Source of the DNA: CSP1-5 sp964348275
GTDB lineage: Bacteria > Methylomirabilota > Methylomirabilia > Methylomirabilales > CSP1-5
Length of the DNA stretch: 64,000 nucleotides
Direction: 5' to 3'
NCBI GenBank assembly: GCA_964348275.1
Contig: CAYGBT010000003.1
Coordinates: 56,770-120,769 of the forward strand
Shown here: one piece after another, positions 49,088 to 56,814 of the stretch
Numbering within the stretch: the stretch's first letter is position 1
Layout of the letters: every line of letters starts with the position of its first letter
Made by a program: the position numbers and the translations under genes
The notes under the pieces: model-generated
Seen by the model: the letters and a program-made list of their open reading frames with translations, nothing else
Told to the model about the DNA's origin: nothing
The model's database searches: none

Positions 49088-50548
49088 ATGGCAAGTCGTA
49101 ACAGGGGGAGGGAAGATCTCAGGGAAACTTTCAGAGGCGGGGTCAGCCGGAAGCTGAGCCTCCTCCTGGGCCTCATCTTCGTGATGGTGCTCCTCATCGG
49201 AGGAGTCTCCCTCCTCGCGGCGAGGGCCATCTACCTGAGCACCCAGGAGATCGAACGGCAGGGCCGGCACGTCGAGGTCATGGATAGCGTTCACGCGGCC
49301 GTCCACCATCTGATCTCGGCGCTGCAGCAATCGATCATCACGGGGGTCCCGTACCCGGACGCAGAGCGGCAGGAGATCGTGGCAGAGCTCTACGTGCTCT
49401 TAAACCAGTATGCAGATCTCGAAGAGATGGAGGGCGATTTCCCCGAGCGGGAGCGGGAAACGAAGATCTATCAAGAGATCACGGAAACAATTACTGATCT
49501 GATTCCTCTTTCGGAGAAGCTCTTCAACGCCGTCGCCCGCGGCCAGACCATCGGTCGCCAGGATCTGGAGTATCTGACCAGCGTCAATACGAAGATGCCG
49601 GATCAAGCCCACGAGATCAACGAGATCCATCAGATCAAGATTAATCGGTCGATCCAGGAGAGCTGGGATCGGATGTGGCTGATCCTGAGTTTTTACGTGG
49701 CGTTCATCATGATCGGCAGCGCGCTCATCTTTGGCAGCAACATCGTCTTCTACAGAACGATCGTGCAGCCCCTCCGCCGGCTCGCTCAGGCGACCCAGGA
49801 CGTCGCCAGTGGCGACTTCACGAGACGGGTTTCTGCCACCTCTCGGGACGAGATCGGCCAGCTGTCGCATGCGTTCAACGCGATGGCGGAAAAGTTAGAG
49901 GAGCACGAGGAAAAGCTCAGGGGCCTTGCGGTCCTCGGGGAACGGGAACGCCTCGCCCGGGAGATGCATGACGGCTTGGCCCAGGCTCTCGGGTCCCTCC
50001 TCCTCAAAATCCGGGGTGCGGCGCTGCAGAATCTCCCTGACGCCAGGGCACGGGAGACGCTGCATGAGGTCGAGAAGATTGCGGAGGAAGCTTACACGGA
50101 GGTCCGGCAGTCGATCTTCGGCCTGCGTACCATGGTGACACGCACCCTGGGCCTCATTCCGACCCTTGCGGAGTATCTGCACGACTTCAGCAGGCACACC
50201 GGGATCCACATTGACCTCCAGGTCCCGCAGGAGACCGCCGTCCGGCTGAGCCTTCAAGCAGAGATCCAGCTCGTCCGAGTGATCCAAGAGGCCCTGACCA
50301 ACGTCCGGAGGCACGCGCAAACCAGATCTGCTTGGGTCAGCTTCGCGGTGCGCGGCGAAGAGCTGGAGGTTGTCATTGGCGACGACGGTTGCGGCTTTGA
50401 TTTGGGCGAGGTCCAAGCTCGGAGTCCGGGCCACTTCGGGCTCCAGATCATGCGCGAGCGGATCCAGACTGTCGGAGGGAAGTTCGACATTGAAACGGCT
50501 GTTGGGAGAGGGACCAAGGTCCTTGTCATCCTCCCGCTGCTTACCTAA
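49088..50548 (+). CDS. NarX/DegS-type membrane sensor histidine kinase
   Basis: The 486 residues show: first membrane helix (about 21-45), a helical periplasmic sensor of about 150 residues, second helix (about 200-222), HAMP with 'GDFTRRVSATSRDEIGQLSH', a HisKA_3 box with phospho-His in 'LAREMHDGLAQALGSLLLK', and a HATPase domain ('VVIGDDGCGFDLGE', 'GTKVLVILPLL'). The four-helix sensor layout resembles NarX/NarQ, but the nitrate-binding P-box is not evident to me, so the ligand is unknown. The gene is 12 bases upstream of its regulator partner. The start ATG 49088 has no strong ribosome site, though the membrane topology supports it. Confidence 0.88.
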   Translation: MASRNRGREDLRETFRGGVSRKLSLLLGLIFVMVLLIGGVSLLAARAIYLSTQEIERQGRHVEVMDSVHAAVHHLISALQQSIITGVPYPDAERQEIVAELYVLLNQYADLEEMEGDFPERERETKIYQEITETITDLIPLSEKLFNAVARGQTIGRQDLEYLTSVNTKMPDQAHEINEIHQIKINRSIQESWDRMWLILSFYVAFIMIGSALIFGSNIVFYRTIVQPLRRLAQATQDVASGDFTRRVSATSRDEIGQLSHAFNAMAEKLEEHEEKLRGLAVLGERERLAREMHDGLAQALGSLLLKIRGAALQNLPDARARETLHEVEKIAEEAYTEVRQSIFGLRTMVTRTLGLIPTLAEYLHDFSRHTGIHIDLQVPQETAVRLSLQAEIQLVRVIQEALTNVRRHAQTRSAWVSFAVRGEELEVVIGDDGCGFDLGEVQARSPGHFGLQIMRERIQTVGGKFDIETAVGRGTKVLVILPLLT

Positions 50549-50560
50549 GGAGGAAAAAGG

Positions 50561-51244
50561 ATGGAAGACGCCATCCGGGTACTGTTGGTGGACGACCATG
50601 CCATCTTCCGGAAGGGGCTGGCCAACGTCCTCGTTGAGGGGAGGGAGTTCGAGGTCGTGGCCGAGGCCGAGAACGGGCGGGAGGCCGTCGAGAAGGCGAG
50701 GGAGCTTCTGCCCGACTTGGTCCTGATGGATGCCTACATGCCGCACATGAACGGGCTGGAGGCCACCAGGCAAATTAAAGAGGAAATGCCCACGACGAAG
50801 ATTGTCATGCTCACCGTCTCTGAGGAAGACCATACCCTCTTCGAGGCGATCAAAGTTGGCGCCGAGGGGTATTTGATTAAGGACGTGAGGCCTCATGAGC
50901 TTTTCCAAATGTTGCGGGATGTCTTCCGAGGGGAGGCGCCCCTCTCCCGTCAAGTCGCGACGAAGATCCTCAAGGGCTTCGTCCGCGCGACTGATCCGAA
51001 GCTTGGCCCCACGCGGAGACCCTCGATCACCGCAAGAGAACAGGAGGTTCTCGAACAGGTGGCGAGGGGGCAGGCCAACAAGGAGATCGCCGCCGCCCTC
51101 GGGATCAGTGAGAGTACCGTCAAGAAACATCTCCGAAATATCCTGGAAAAGCTGCACCTCGAAAACCGCGTGGAGGCCGCTATCTATGCATTCCAAAAGG
51201 GCCTCGTCTCGGAAACTCCCCCCTCAGGTATCCAAAAGGAGTAG
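50561..51244 (+). CDS. NarL/LuxR-type response regulator
   Basis: The 227-residue protein has a receiver ('VLLVDDHAIFRKGLANVL', phospho-acceptor Asp in 'PDLVLMDAYMPHMNG', Lys in 'GYLIKDVRP') and a LuxR-type helix-turn-helix ('ITAREQEVLEQVARGQANKE' then 'GISESTVKKHLRNILEKLHL'). The start ATG follows AAGGAGGAAAAAGG. It is the cognate partner of the kinase directly upstream. Likely targets are the CuA/cytochrome genes starting at 51425 and possibly the NXR operon, by analogy with NarXL control of nitrate and nitrite genes; this is inference from position. Confidence 0.92.
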   Translation: MEDAIRVLLVDDHAIFRKGLANVLVEGREFEVVAEAENGREAVEKARELLPDLVLMDAYMPHMNGLEATRQIKEEMPTTKIVMLTVSEEDHTLFEAIKVGAEGYLIKDVRPHELFQMLRDVFRGEAPLSRQVATKILKGFVRATDPKLGPTRRPSITAREQEVLEQVARGQANKEIAAALGISESTVKKHLRNILEKLHLENRVEAAIYAFQKGLVSETPPSGIQKE

Positions 51245-51285
51245 CCCACACTCCTCCAGAAGGACACCCTCCTTCCTCGACAGTG

Positions 51286-51309
51286 CCATCCATGTGATGG
51301 ACCCTTTTT
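51286..51309 (+). terminator. Weak hairpin with T-run after the two-component genes
   Basis: CCATC and GATGG form a short stem around CATGT (51286-51300), followed by ACCC and five T residues. It lies about 40 bases after the regulator's stop and before the CuA operon. The stem is only five pairs, so termination would be weak. Confidence 0.3.
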
Positions 51310-51424
51310 GCACCCCAAAATCCCCCGCTTGGTGAGTTTACACACGGACATTTTCGTCTAACCTTAATTAGTAACGGCGACAATACAGGCCACCAGCGAC
51401 GAATAGATCTGTCGGCTGGAGGCG

Positions 51425-52669
51425 ATGGCCAAGTGGGGTGTGGCCCGCAGACTCTTTTGGAAAAAAGGGTCGGGAGGTAAGGTTGTGGGAAAAGGGAGGA
51501 CAGATTATTTCTGGGAACTCTTCTCCGTCATCCTTTGCCTTGCCATCCTTGTGGCACTGCCCATAGCCATTTTCAGCTACGACGCGAAAGTCGCCCAGGG
51601 ATATCCCGGCAGGGTCATCACCATTGTTGGGAGGAACGACGCGAGACCCCGCCAAGCTGGCGTGTGGATTGTCCAGGAGGAGGCCGGATGGGATTACACA
51701 GCAGAACGGGCACCTCGGGTGATCCGGGTGCGGCAAGGCGAGACGGTGACGCTGCGGATCACCGCTGTGGATACCATCCACGGCTTCTCTGTGCCCGATT
51801 ATGGCATAGACGAAAAAGTGTACCCCGGGAAGATCTCGACGGTAACTTTTCGGGCTGACAGAGCCGGTACGTTCATCTTCAGGTGTTCCCGCTATTGCGC
51901 ACTCGGACATCAAGGAATGGCCGGGAAGCTGATCGTTGAGCAGGATCCCAATTCTGAACAGACGGAACCAGAATTTCAAGGGGCGGCACCGGATCTGACC
52001 TTCGAAGGGGAAAAAACCAACCCAGAGTGGCTCTACAACTTTCTCAAACGCCCCTACCGCCTGAGACCCTGGCTCGCTGTCCAGATGCCCAACTTCCAGC
52101 TTTCTGACCGTGATGCGCTGGCCGTGACGGAGCACATTTTCTACGGTCTGCGAAATTTTAACGCCCGGCCCTTGCCCGAGAAGTTCAGATTCGCACGGAA
52201 GCTTTCTGCGGAACTCGTTGAAGCTGGGAGACGGCTCGCCTCGAAGGCGTATTTCGACTGCAACTCTTGCCACATGCAGGGCGACAAGAAGCCGGACGGA
52301 CCACAGGAGGAGTGGGCTCCCGATCTCACGTTGGCCGCCAGCCGGTTAAAGCCGGACTGGATGGTGCGATGGTTCCTTGCCCCCCAAAAGATTCAACCCG
52401 GGACGAAAATGCCGGACTACTTTGCGGACGCCGACTCAGGCCCTGAGGATATCCTGGGAGGAGATGAAGACCTCCAGATCCTCGCGCTCCGGGACTGGCT
52501 CCTGAGCATTGGGCGGCCAACAACATCCGGAGGCTTTTGGAATGCGATGGCCCGGCATCGGGATGTCATTCCTGTCGTTGGTGAGATGGTGATGGAAAAC
52601 CTGAACTGCTTCGGCTGCCATACCATCAGGAGCACGCGTGCAAGTGGGCAGAGGATGAGGGGAATATGA
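51425..52669 (+). CDS. CuA-type cupredoxin fused to cytochrome c modules
   Basis: The 414-residue protein has an N-terminal anchor helix (about 29-50) and a cupredoxin domain (about 70-175) with a full CuA set: His in 'DTIHGFSVPDYG', then 'CSRYCALGHQGM' (C-x3-C-x3-H-x2-M). A heme-free Met-side half of a cytochrome c fold follows ('WLAVQMPNFQLSDRDALAV'), then a complete module with CNSCH and 'TKMPDYFADADSG', then a final CFGCH that ends the protein after 16 more residues. The modules are homologous to the tetraheme protein at 56815. A GTG at 51485 with GGGAGGT upstream is a strong alternative start. The next gene overlaps by four bases. No catalytic oxidase subunit is nearby. Confidence 0.8.
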   Translation: MAKWGVARRLFWKKGSGGKVVGKGRTDYFWELFSVILCLAILVALPIAIFSYDAKVAQGYPGRVITIVGRNDARPRQAGVWIVQEEAGWDYTAERAPRVIRVRQGETVTLRITAVDTIHGFSVPDYGIDEKVYPGKISTVTFRADRAGTFIFRCSRYCALGHQGMAGKLIVEQDPNSEQTEPEFQGAAPDLTFEGEKTNPEWLYNFLKRPYRLRPWLAVQMPNFQLSDRDALAVTEHIFYGLRNFNARPLPEKFRFARKLSAELVEAGRRLASKAYFDCNSCHMQGDKKPDGPQEEWAPDLTLAASRLKPDWMVRWFLAPQKIQPGTKMPDYFADADSGPEDILGGDEDLQILALRDWLLSIGRPTTSGGFWNAMARHRDVIPVVGEMVMENLNCFGCHTIRSTRASGQRMRGI

Positions 52670-53289
52670 AACACGGGGTGGATCGGAGAAGGGTGCTCAA
52701 AGGGATGGCGGTGCTGGCAGCATCCCTGCTGTTTCCCGTTACCCTTTTCCAGGACGGCAGCCTGGCCGGAGAGGGCCATGAGCCCGGCGAAGGCCACGCA
52801 GGTCGTCGGCAACCCGTAGAGGAAGGCCATAGCGGACATGGCCAGGAGGAGGTGACGATGCACGCCCATGAGCACGGCAAGCCTGCCTTTGATCGATATG
52901 GCCTGGTGAGGGCGGAGAAAGGGTACAAGGAGTACAACGTGAGGGTCGAGCAGTTCAGCTATACCCCGGAAGTCATCAGGGTGGACAGAGGCGACTTGGT
53001 GAGGCTCAACTTGGACTCCGTCGATGTTGAGCACGGCTTCTACATCGACGGGTACGGCGTCGATGTCACGGTCCCAGAGGAGGGGGCAAAAACCATCGAG
53101 TTTGTCGCAGAGAAAGCGGGGGCCTTTCGGGTCCGGTGCTCCTCCACCTGCGGTCCGTTTCATCCCTTTATGGTAGGGAAACTGGTGGTCGGGCCCAATT
53201 ACCGATTCTGGTGGGCCCTGGCCGCCATGATTCTCGCCCCCGTTGGGACCCTGGCCTATCTGACCCGAAAAGCACGAGAGGAATCGTGA
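52666..53289 (+). CDS. Second CuA-type cupredoxin, Tat-exported and membrane-anchored
   Basis: The 207-residue protein has a twin-arginine type leader ('DRRRVLKGMAVLAASLL'), a His-rich linker (about residues 35-75, e.g. 'EEGHSGHGQEEVTMHAHEHG'), a cupredoxin domain with His in 'DVEHGFYIDGYG' and 'CSSTCGPFHPFM' (C-x3-C-x3-H-x2-M, a complete CuA pattern), and a C-terminal helix (about 180-198). The His-rich part may bind copper during assembly. It overlaps the preceding gene (ATGA) and the following polyferredoxin gene (GTGA), so the three are one translational unit. It resembles oxidase subunit II or NosZ-type CuA domains but has neither partner here. Confidence 0.85.
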   Translation: MKHGVDRRRVLKGMAVLAASLLFPVTLFQDGSLAGEGHEPGEGHAGRRQPVEEGHSGHGQEEVTMHAHEHGKPAFDRYGLVRAEKGYKEYNVRVEQFSYTPEVIRVDRGDLVRLNLDSVDVEHGFYIDGYGVDVTVPEEGAKTIEFVAEKAGAFRVRCSSTCGPFHPFMVGKLVVGPNYRFWWALAAMILAPVGTLAYLTRKAREES

Positions 53290-54776
53290 GAGGCCCAGCC
53301 CAGCAGAGCGCCATCGGACTGCCTGTCGTTGAAGAGATCAGGTCCCGGAACGGCCTGAGCCGACTCTCTGACTTCGACCTCATGCAGACGAAGATCGGCA
53401 GAAGGGCCCTGATGTCGCGGATGATCCAGCCTGCCCTGATCTTGCTCAACCTCTTTGTCTTCACAATCCTGATCCTGGCCGGCATCTTCGGCAACCCCAT
53501 TGGGAACCAGAACGGCGCAATCATCATGATCTGGATCTTCTGGTTTTTCTTGTTGATTGCCCTTTTGACCCCCGTCGGGGGGAGGGCCTGGTGTCTGATG
53601 TGTCCACTGCCGGCCCCTGCCGAATGGCTCTCTCGCCTGGCCATCGTCAGAAAGAACGGGAGAATCTTTCCGAACCTGGGGCTCAAGTGGCCGAAGAGCT
53701 TGGACAATATCTGGCTCCAGAACCTCGGGTTCCTCGGCGTGGCCACCTTTAGCCCCCTCATCTTGACCCGGCCTGCTGCGACCTCCTACCTCCTGTCCTT
53801 CTTCGTCTTTCTCGCCGTGGTGCTGTCCGTGCTGTACAAGAAGCAGGCAAAGATCGGGAGGATTTTCTGCCGCTATGTTTGTCCTGTCGGGGGGTTTATC
53901 GGCCTCTACTCCCTCATGGGGGCCCTGGAGGTCAAGGTGAAGGACGAAGGTGTCTGTAAGAAGTGCACATATAAAAACTGCGTCAAGGGTAACGAACGGG
54001 GATGGGGCTGTCCCTGGTATGAATATCCGGGCAGCATGGACAGAAACCTCTACTGCGGACTCTGCACCGAGTGTCTCAAGACGTGTGCTTACGATAACGT
54101 AGCCTTCAAGACGAGGCCCTTTGCCCTCGACCTCACGAAGAAGCGGAAGATGGACGAGGCCTATAAATCGTTCATTATGTTGGGGAGCTGCCTGATGTTC
54201 CTCATCGTCTTCTTCGGATGGTGGGGGTCGTGGAAAAAGGTGGCGGATCCGATCGATGGCGTCTTTCTCCAAGGGCCCGTCAAGTGGGGGAACCTCGCCG
54301 TATATGCAGGGGCGCTGTGGGCGACGGCCCTCGTCGGGATCCCGGGGATTCATCTCGGTACCGTGTGGGTCGCCCGGGCCATGGCAGGGGCGAGGAAGCT
54401 GTCGCTCAAGAAGCTCTTTGTGGATTACGCCTACGCCCTGGTCCCGTTGGGGCTCCTGGCCTGGATCGGCTTTGTCCTCGGAATGCTGATGGTGAATGGG
54501 AGCTACATCATCCCAGTGATCTCCGATCCCTTTGGCTGGGGCTGGGACCTCTTCGGCACCCGGAACTATGCTTGGAGGCCCTACTTTCCGGAGGCGGTCC
54601 CCTACATTCAGATAGTCCTTCTCGTTGTCGGCCTCATCGCCACAACCGCTGTGGCCTATCGGATCTCCTTGGAGAACTTCCCTGAGAGGCGGCAAGCCTT
54701 GCGCGCATCGATCCCCCTGGTGGCCTTCTTCGCCTTGATCTCTTCGGCATTCGCCCTTCTTTTCGTGATGCTGTAA
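53286..54776 (+). CDS. NosR/NapH-like membrane polyferredoxin
   Basis: The product is about 496 residues with roughly nine membrane helices. Two 'C-x2-C-P'-type motifs lie at membrane edges ('RAWCLMCPLPAPAEW' and 'RIFCRYVCPVGGFIGLYS'), as in NosR, NapH and CcoG. Between helices are soluble cysteine groups: 'CKKCTYKNC', 'GWGCPWYEYPG' and 'CGLCTECLKTC', enough for two [4Fe-4S] clusters. Such proteins move electrons from quinol across the membrane to periplasmic copper or heme proteins. The start is GTG 53286 overlapping the previous stop; the long in-frame extension from 53136 is inside the CuA gene. The FMN-binding domain of NosR is missing. A role as electron feeder for the two CuA proteins fits. 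Confidence 0.85.
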   Translation: MRGPAQQSAIGLPVVEEIRSRNGLSRLSDFDLMQTKIGRRALMSRMIQPALILLNLFVFTILILAGIFGNPIGNQNGAIIMIWIFWFFLLIALLTPVGGRAWCLMCPLPAPAEWLSRLAIVRKNGRIFPNLGLKWPKSLDNIWLQNLGFLGVATFSPLILTRPAATSYLLSFFVFLAVVLSVLYKKQAKIGRIFCRYVCPVGGFIGLYSLMGALEVKVKDEGVCKKCTYKNCVKGNERGWGCPWYEYPGSMDRNLYCGLCTECLKTCAYDNVAFKTRPFALDLTKKRKMDEAYKSFIMLGSCLMFLIVFFGWWGSWKKVADPIDGVFLQGPVKWGNLAVYAGALWATALVGIPGIHLGTVWVARAMAGARKLSLKKLFVDYAYALVPLGLLAWIGFVLGMLMVNGSYIIPVISDPFGWGWDLFGTRNYAWRPYFPEAVPYIQIVLLVVGLIATTAVAYRISLENFPERRQALRASIPLVAFFALISSAFALLFVML

Positions 54777-55458
54777 CCCGCTGAGCCGCCCTATCAAGGG
54801 TCGGGCGTGTGCGGGGATGGATGACCGACTCGGTAATGTGTGAGAGGGACATGCGCGAGACCACAGCGGTGAAAAGCTTTTTTCCGGCCCCAGACTTCGG
54901 AATCCTGCGTTGGACGTGCTGGCGAAAGATGTAGTGTTGGGCAGGGAGCCGGGATCATGACTCTCGGAGGACCGCGTGTCGAAAAATAAGGCGGGGACGA
55001 TCCTTTTCCTTTCTGCGTTCCTGGTGAGTCTCGGGCCCTGCTTCTTTGACGAACTGTATGACAACCACCATAGATTCTAAAACGCCAGTGACAAGAACCC
55101 ATACTACTGTACTCTGCGAAGTTCCTGTCGTTCCGTCCGAAGACCACATCGGCCATACCAGCCTCGTGCGAACATCCTTTCTCGAGACAGAGCAGCATAC
55201 CTTCTACAAAGACATATCGCTTCGGCCTCCTTTCCCACCCCCACGCGGGAAAGCACCGCGCTTCTTTTTTCGCTCTCTCGTAAACGTCTACGTGCACATC
55301 TTTCCGTCCTGGGGTCCACAGCGGGCCTGACACCAGTGCCTCTGTCACTCGATCCGGGTTTGAGGCAAGGGGTACCGCAACCCGATGGACACTGACCAGG
55401 GGTATCCAGGGGCCGGGTCAGACGCCTGCGAGCGCCCCCAGGCACCAGGAGGAGGACC
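54777..55458. other. Spacer between the polyferredoxin and porin genes
   Basis: These 682 bases separate two halves of the plus-strand operon. The only credible gene is the 34-codon frame at 54976-55080. Open frames on either strand at 54794-55348 and 55046-55330 have no ribosome site, no recognisable motif and odd composition. A promoter for the downstream porin/tetraheme genes is likely but not identifiable by eye. Confidence 0.5.
54976..55080 (+). CDS. Possible 34-residue lipoprotein or secreted peptide
   Basis: GTG at 54976 is preceded by CGGAGGACCGC, a strong ribosome site. The frame gives a basic start (MSKNK), a hydrophobic stretch ('AGTILFLSAFLVSLGPC') ending in a lipobox-like LGPC, then an acidic and His-containing tail ('FFDELYDNHHRF') and TAA. 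This is the plan of a very small lipoprotein or entericidin-like peptide. It stands alone in a long spacer of the CuA/cytochrome block. I do not recognise it, and chance cannot be excluded for such a short frame. Confidence 0.45.
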   Translation: MSKNKAGTILFLSAFLVSLGPCFFDELYDNHHRF

Positions 55459-56724
55459 ATGCAATTATCCGGGAGAAGGCAGCTGGCGATCCTCGTCAAC
55501 GTGATCGTCCTGCTGAGCGTGCCGTCCTTGCCGGTGGGGGCGATGACCCATGAGTCAAGTACTGCTTCGCAGCCACTGCAGGTGGGCCCGCTCTGGGTGG
55601 AGGGACGCTTTTCAGGTGACCTGTTCCTCCGGGGGCGCCACGAAGATGGATCGGTCGACCCCGTCGATGCGGACGCCCTCGAGTGGCGCAGCCGCACCCG
55701 GGGCGAAGGGCGCCTGCGGGGCGCAGAGGGATCCTGGCTCGCCGGCCAGGGGATCCTCACCTTCGTGCTGGAGGGGGAGACAAGCGATGAGTCACCGGTC
55801 CTCTCCTTCAGTGAGCTGGCCGGCACAGGGGCGCCCCGCGGCTATGCCCTCAAGACGGCCGGCGTGGTGATTTCGGAGCTGCTCAAGGAACGTTTCGGCG
55901 GGCCCTCCCTGGGCGTTCGGTATGGCTTTCTCCCACCCACCTATCACGTGGTGAACGGCGAGTTCCTCGAATATGACGACGACGTCCGGTTGTACCAAGC
56001 GGGCGGAAGCGTCCATCTCCCCTTTGATGGCTCGGTGATCAAAGAGGTGGCCCTTGGCGCCTCGGCCAACGCGGCTTCCTTTGAGCCGGAGATTACCGAG
56101 CGCGGGGGCCTGGACCTGACTGAGCTGTTCCGGCTCGAATGGGTGGTGCAATCCGCTTCCCTCGGGCCGGTCACCCTCCGCTATTCGGGGAGCTACGAGG
56201 ACTGGAATGATCCGGATCAGGTGGCCCGGGATGTGGCGAAGGGCCGCTATCTGCTCCCCTTCGCGGTGACCGCGGCACAAGAAGACTTCGAGGTCCTACG
56301 CAACAACGTCGACGGCCAGGTCAAGCTCGGCAAGGGTGTGATGCTCAAGCTCGCCCTGGAGACCGCCGTCAATCTCGCCGCCGCGGACGAAGACTTCGCG
56401 GTGTCGGGCTTTGGCGCCCTCATGGTTCCGAGCCCAGAGGGCCTCCTTCAGGACCTTCTCGGGATTGACCGCTTCCTGGTCGGCGGCGGCTACTACCACA
56501 TCGATCCCTTTGCCTTCATCAATCTCAACATCAACCGGGCGCCGATTGGGCATGACGGGGCCGTGGTCCGCCTCATGGCGATGAACCAATTACAGAGTAA
56601 ATTCTTTCGTCGCCTCGTGTACGGGGTCGAGCTCAACTTCCCCCGGGACAGCGAGTTTGCGCGCTCCTTCGGGGATAGCGTTCGCTATTTCCTCCGGCTC
56701 GACTTCGACACGGGCTGGCTATAA
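55459..56724 (+). CDS. Predicted outer-membrane beta-barrel protein
   Basis: The 421-residue protein has a signal peptide (1-28, ending PVGAM) and many alternating hydrophobic, amphipathic strands with aromatic ends ('VEGRFSGDLFLRGRHEDG', 'VTLRYSGSYEDWNDP', 'VGGGYYHIDPFAFINLNINR', 'VYGVELNFPRDSEF'). It ends 'YFLRLDFDTGWL', a beta-signal-like strand. No heme or metal motif is seen. The ATG follows GGAGGAGGACC. The next gene encodes a tetraheme cytochrome, and another barrel-like protein follows that. A porin for a substrate or an outer-membrane partner of the cytochrome is possible; I do not recognise the family. Confidence 0.65.
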   Translation: MQLSGRRQLAILVNVIVLLSVPSLPVGAMTHESSTASQPLQVGPLWVEGRFSGDLFLRGRHEDGSVDPVDADALEWRSRTRGEGRLRGAEGSWLAGQGILTFVLEGETSDESPVLSFSELAGTGAPRGYALKTAGVVISELLKERFGGPSLGVRYGFLPPTYHVVNGEFLEYDDDVRLYQAGGSVHLPFDGSVIKEVALGASANAASFEPEITERGGLDLTELFRLEWVVQSASLGPVTLRYSGSYEDWNDPDQVARDVAKGRYLLPFAVTAAQEDFEVLRNNVDGQVKLGKGVMLKLALETAVNLAAADEDFAVSGFGALMVPSPEGLLQDLLGIDRFLVGGGYYHIDPFAFINLNINRAPIGHDGAVVRLMAMNQLQSKFFRRLVYGVELNFPRDSEFARSFGDSVRYFLRLDFDTGWL

Positions 56725-56814
56725 GAGACTGCAGCCGTGCCTGCAAAATGAATGAGAGGAGGGCAGAGGGATTTGGTCAAGATCCCCGGTGATCCATTGA
56801 CGGAGGAGAATCAG

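Noticed and set aside
53256..55064. Minus-strand open frame of 602 codons opposite the polyferredoxin gene
   Set aside because: The composition (Pro, Gly, Asp, His and Glu rich) is typical of an antisense frame, and the opposite strand carries a clear NosR/NapH-like protein.
54794..55348. Minus-strand and plus-strand frames in the gap before the porin gene
   Set aside because: No ribosome site, no repeat of any motif from the region and no plausible fold; only the 34-codon frame at 54976 has gene-like signals.
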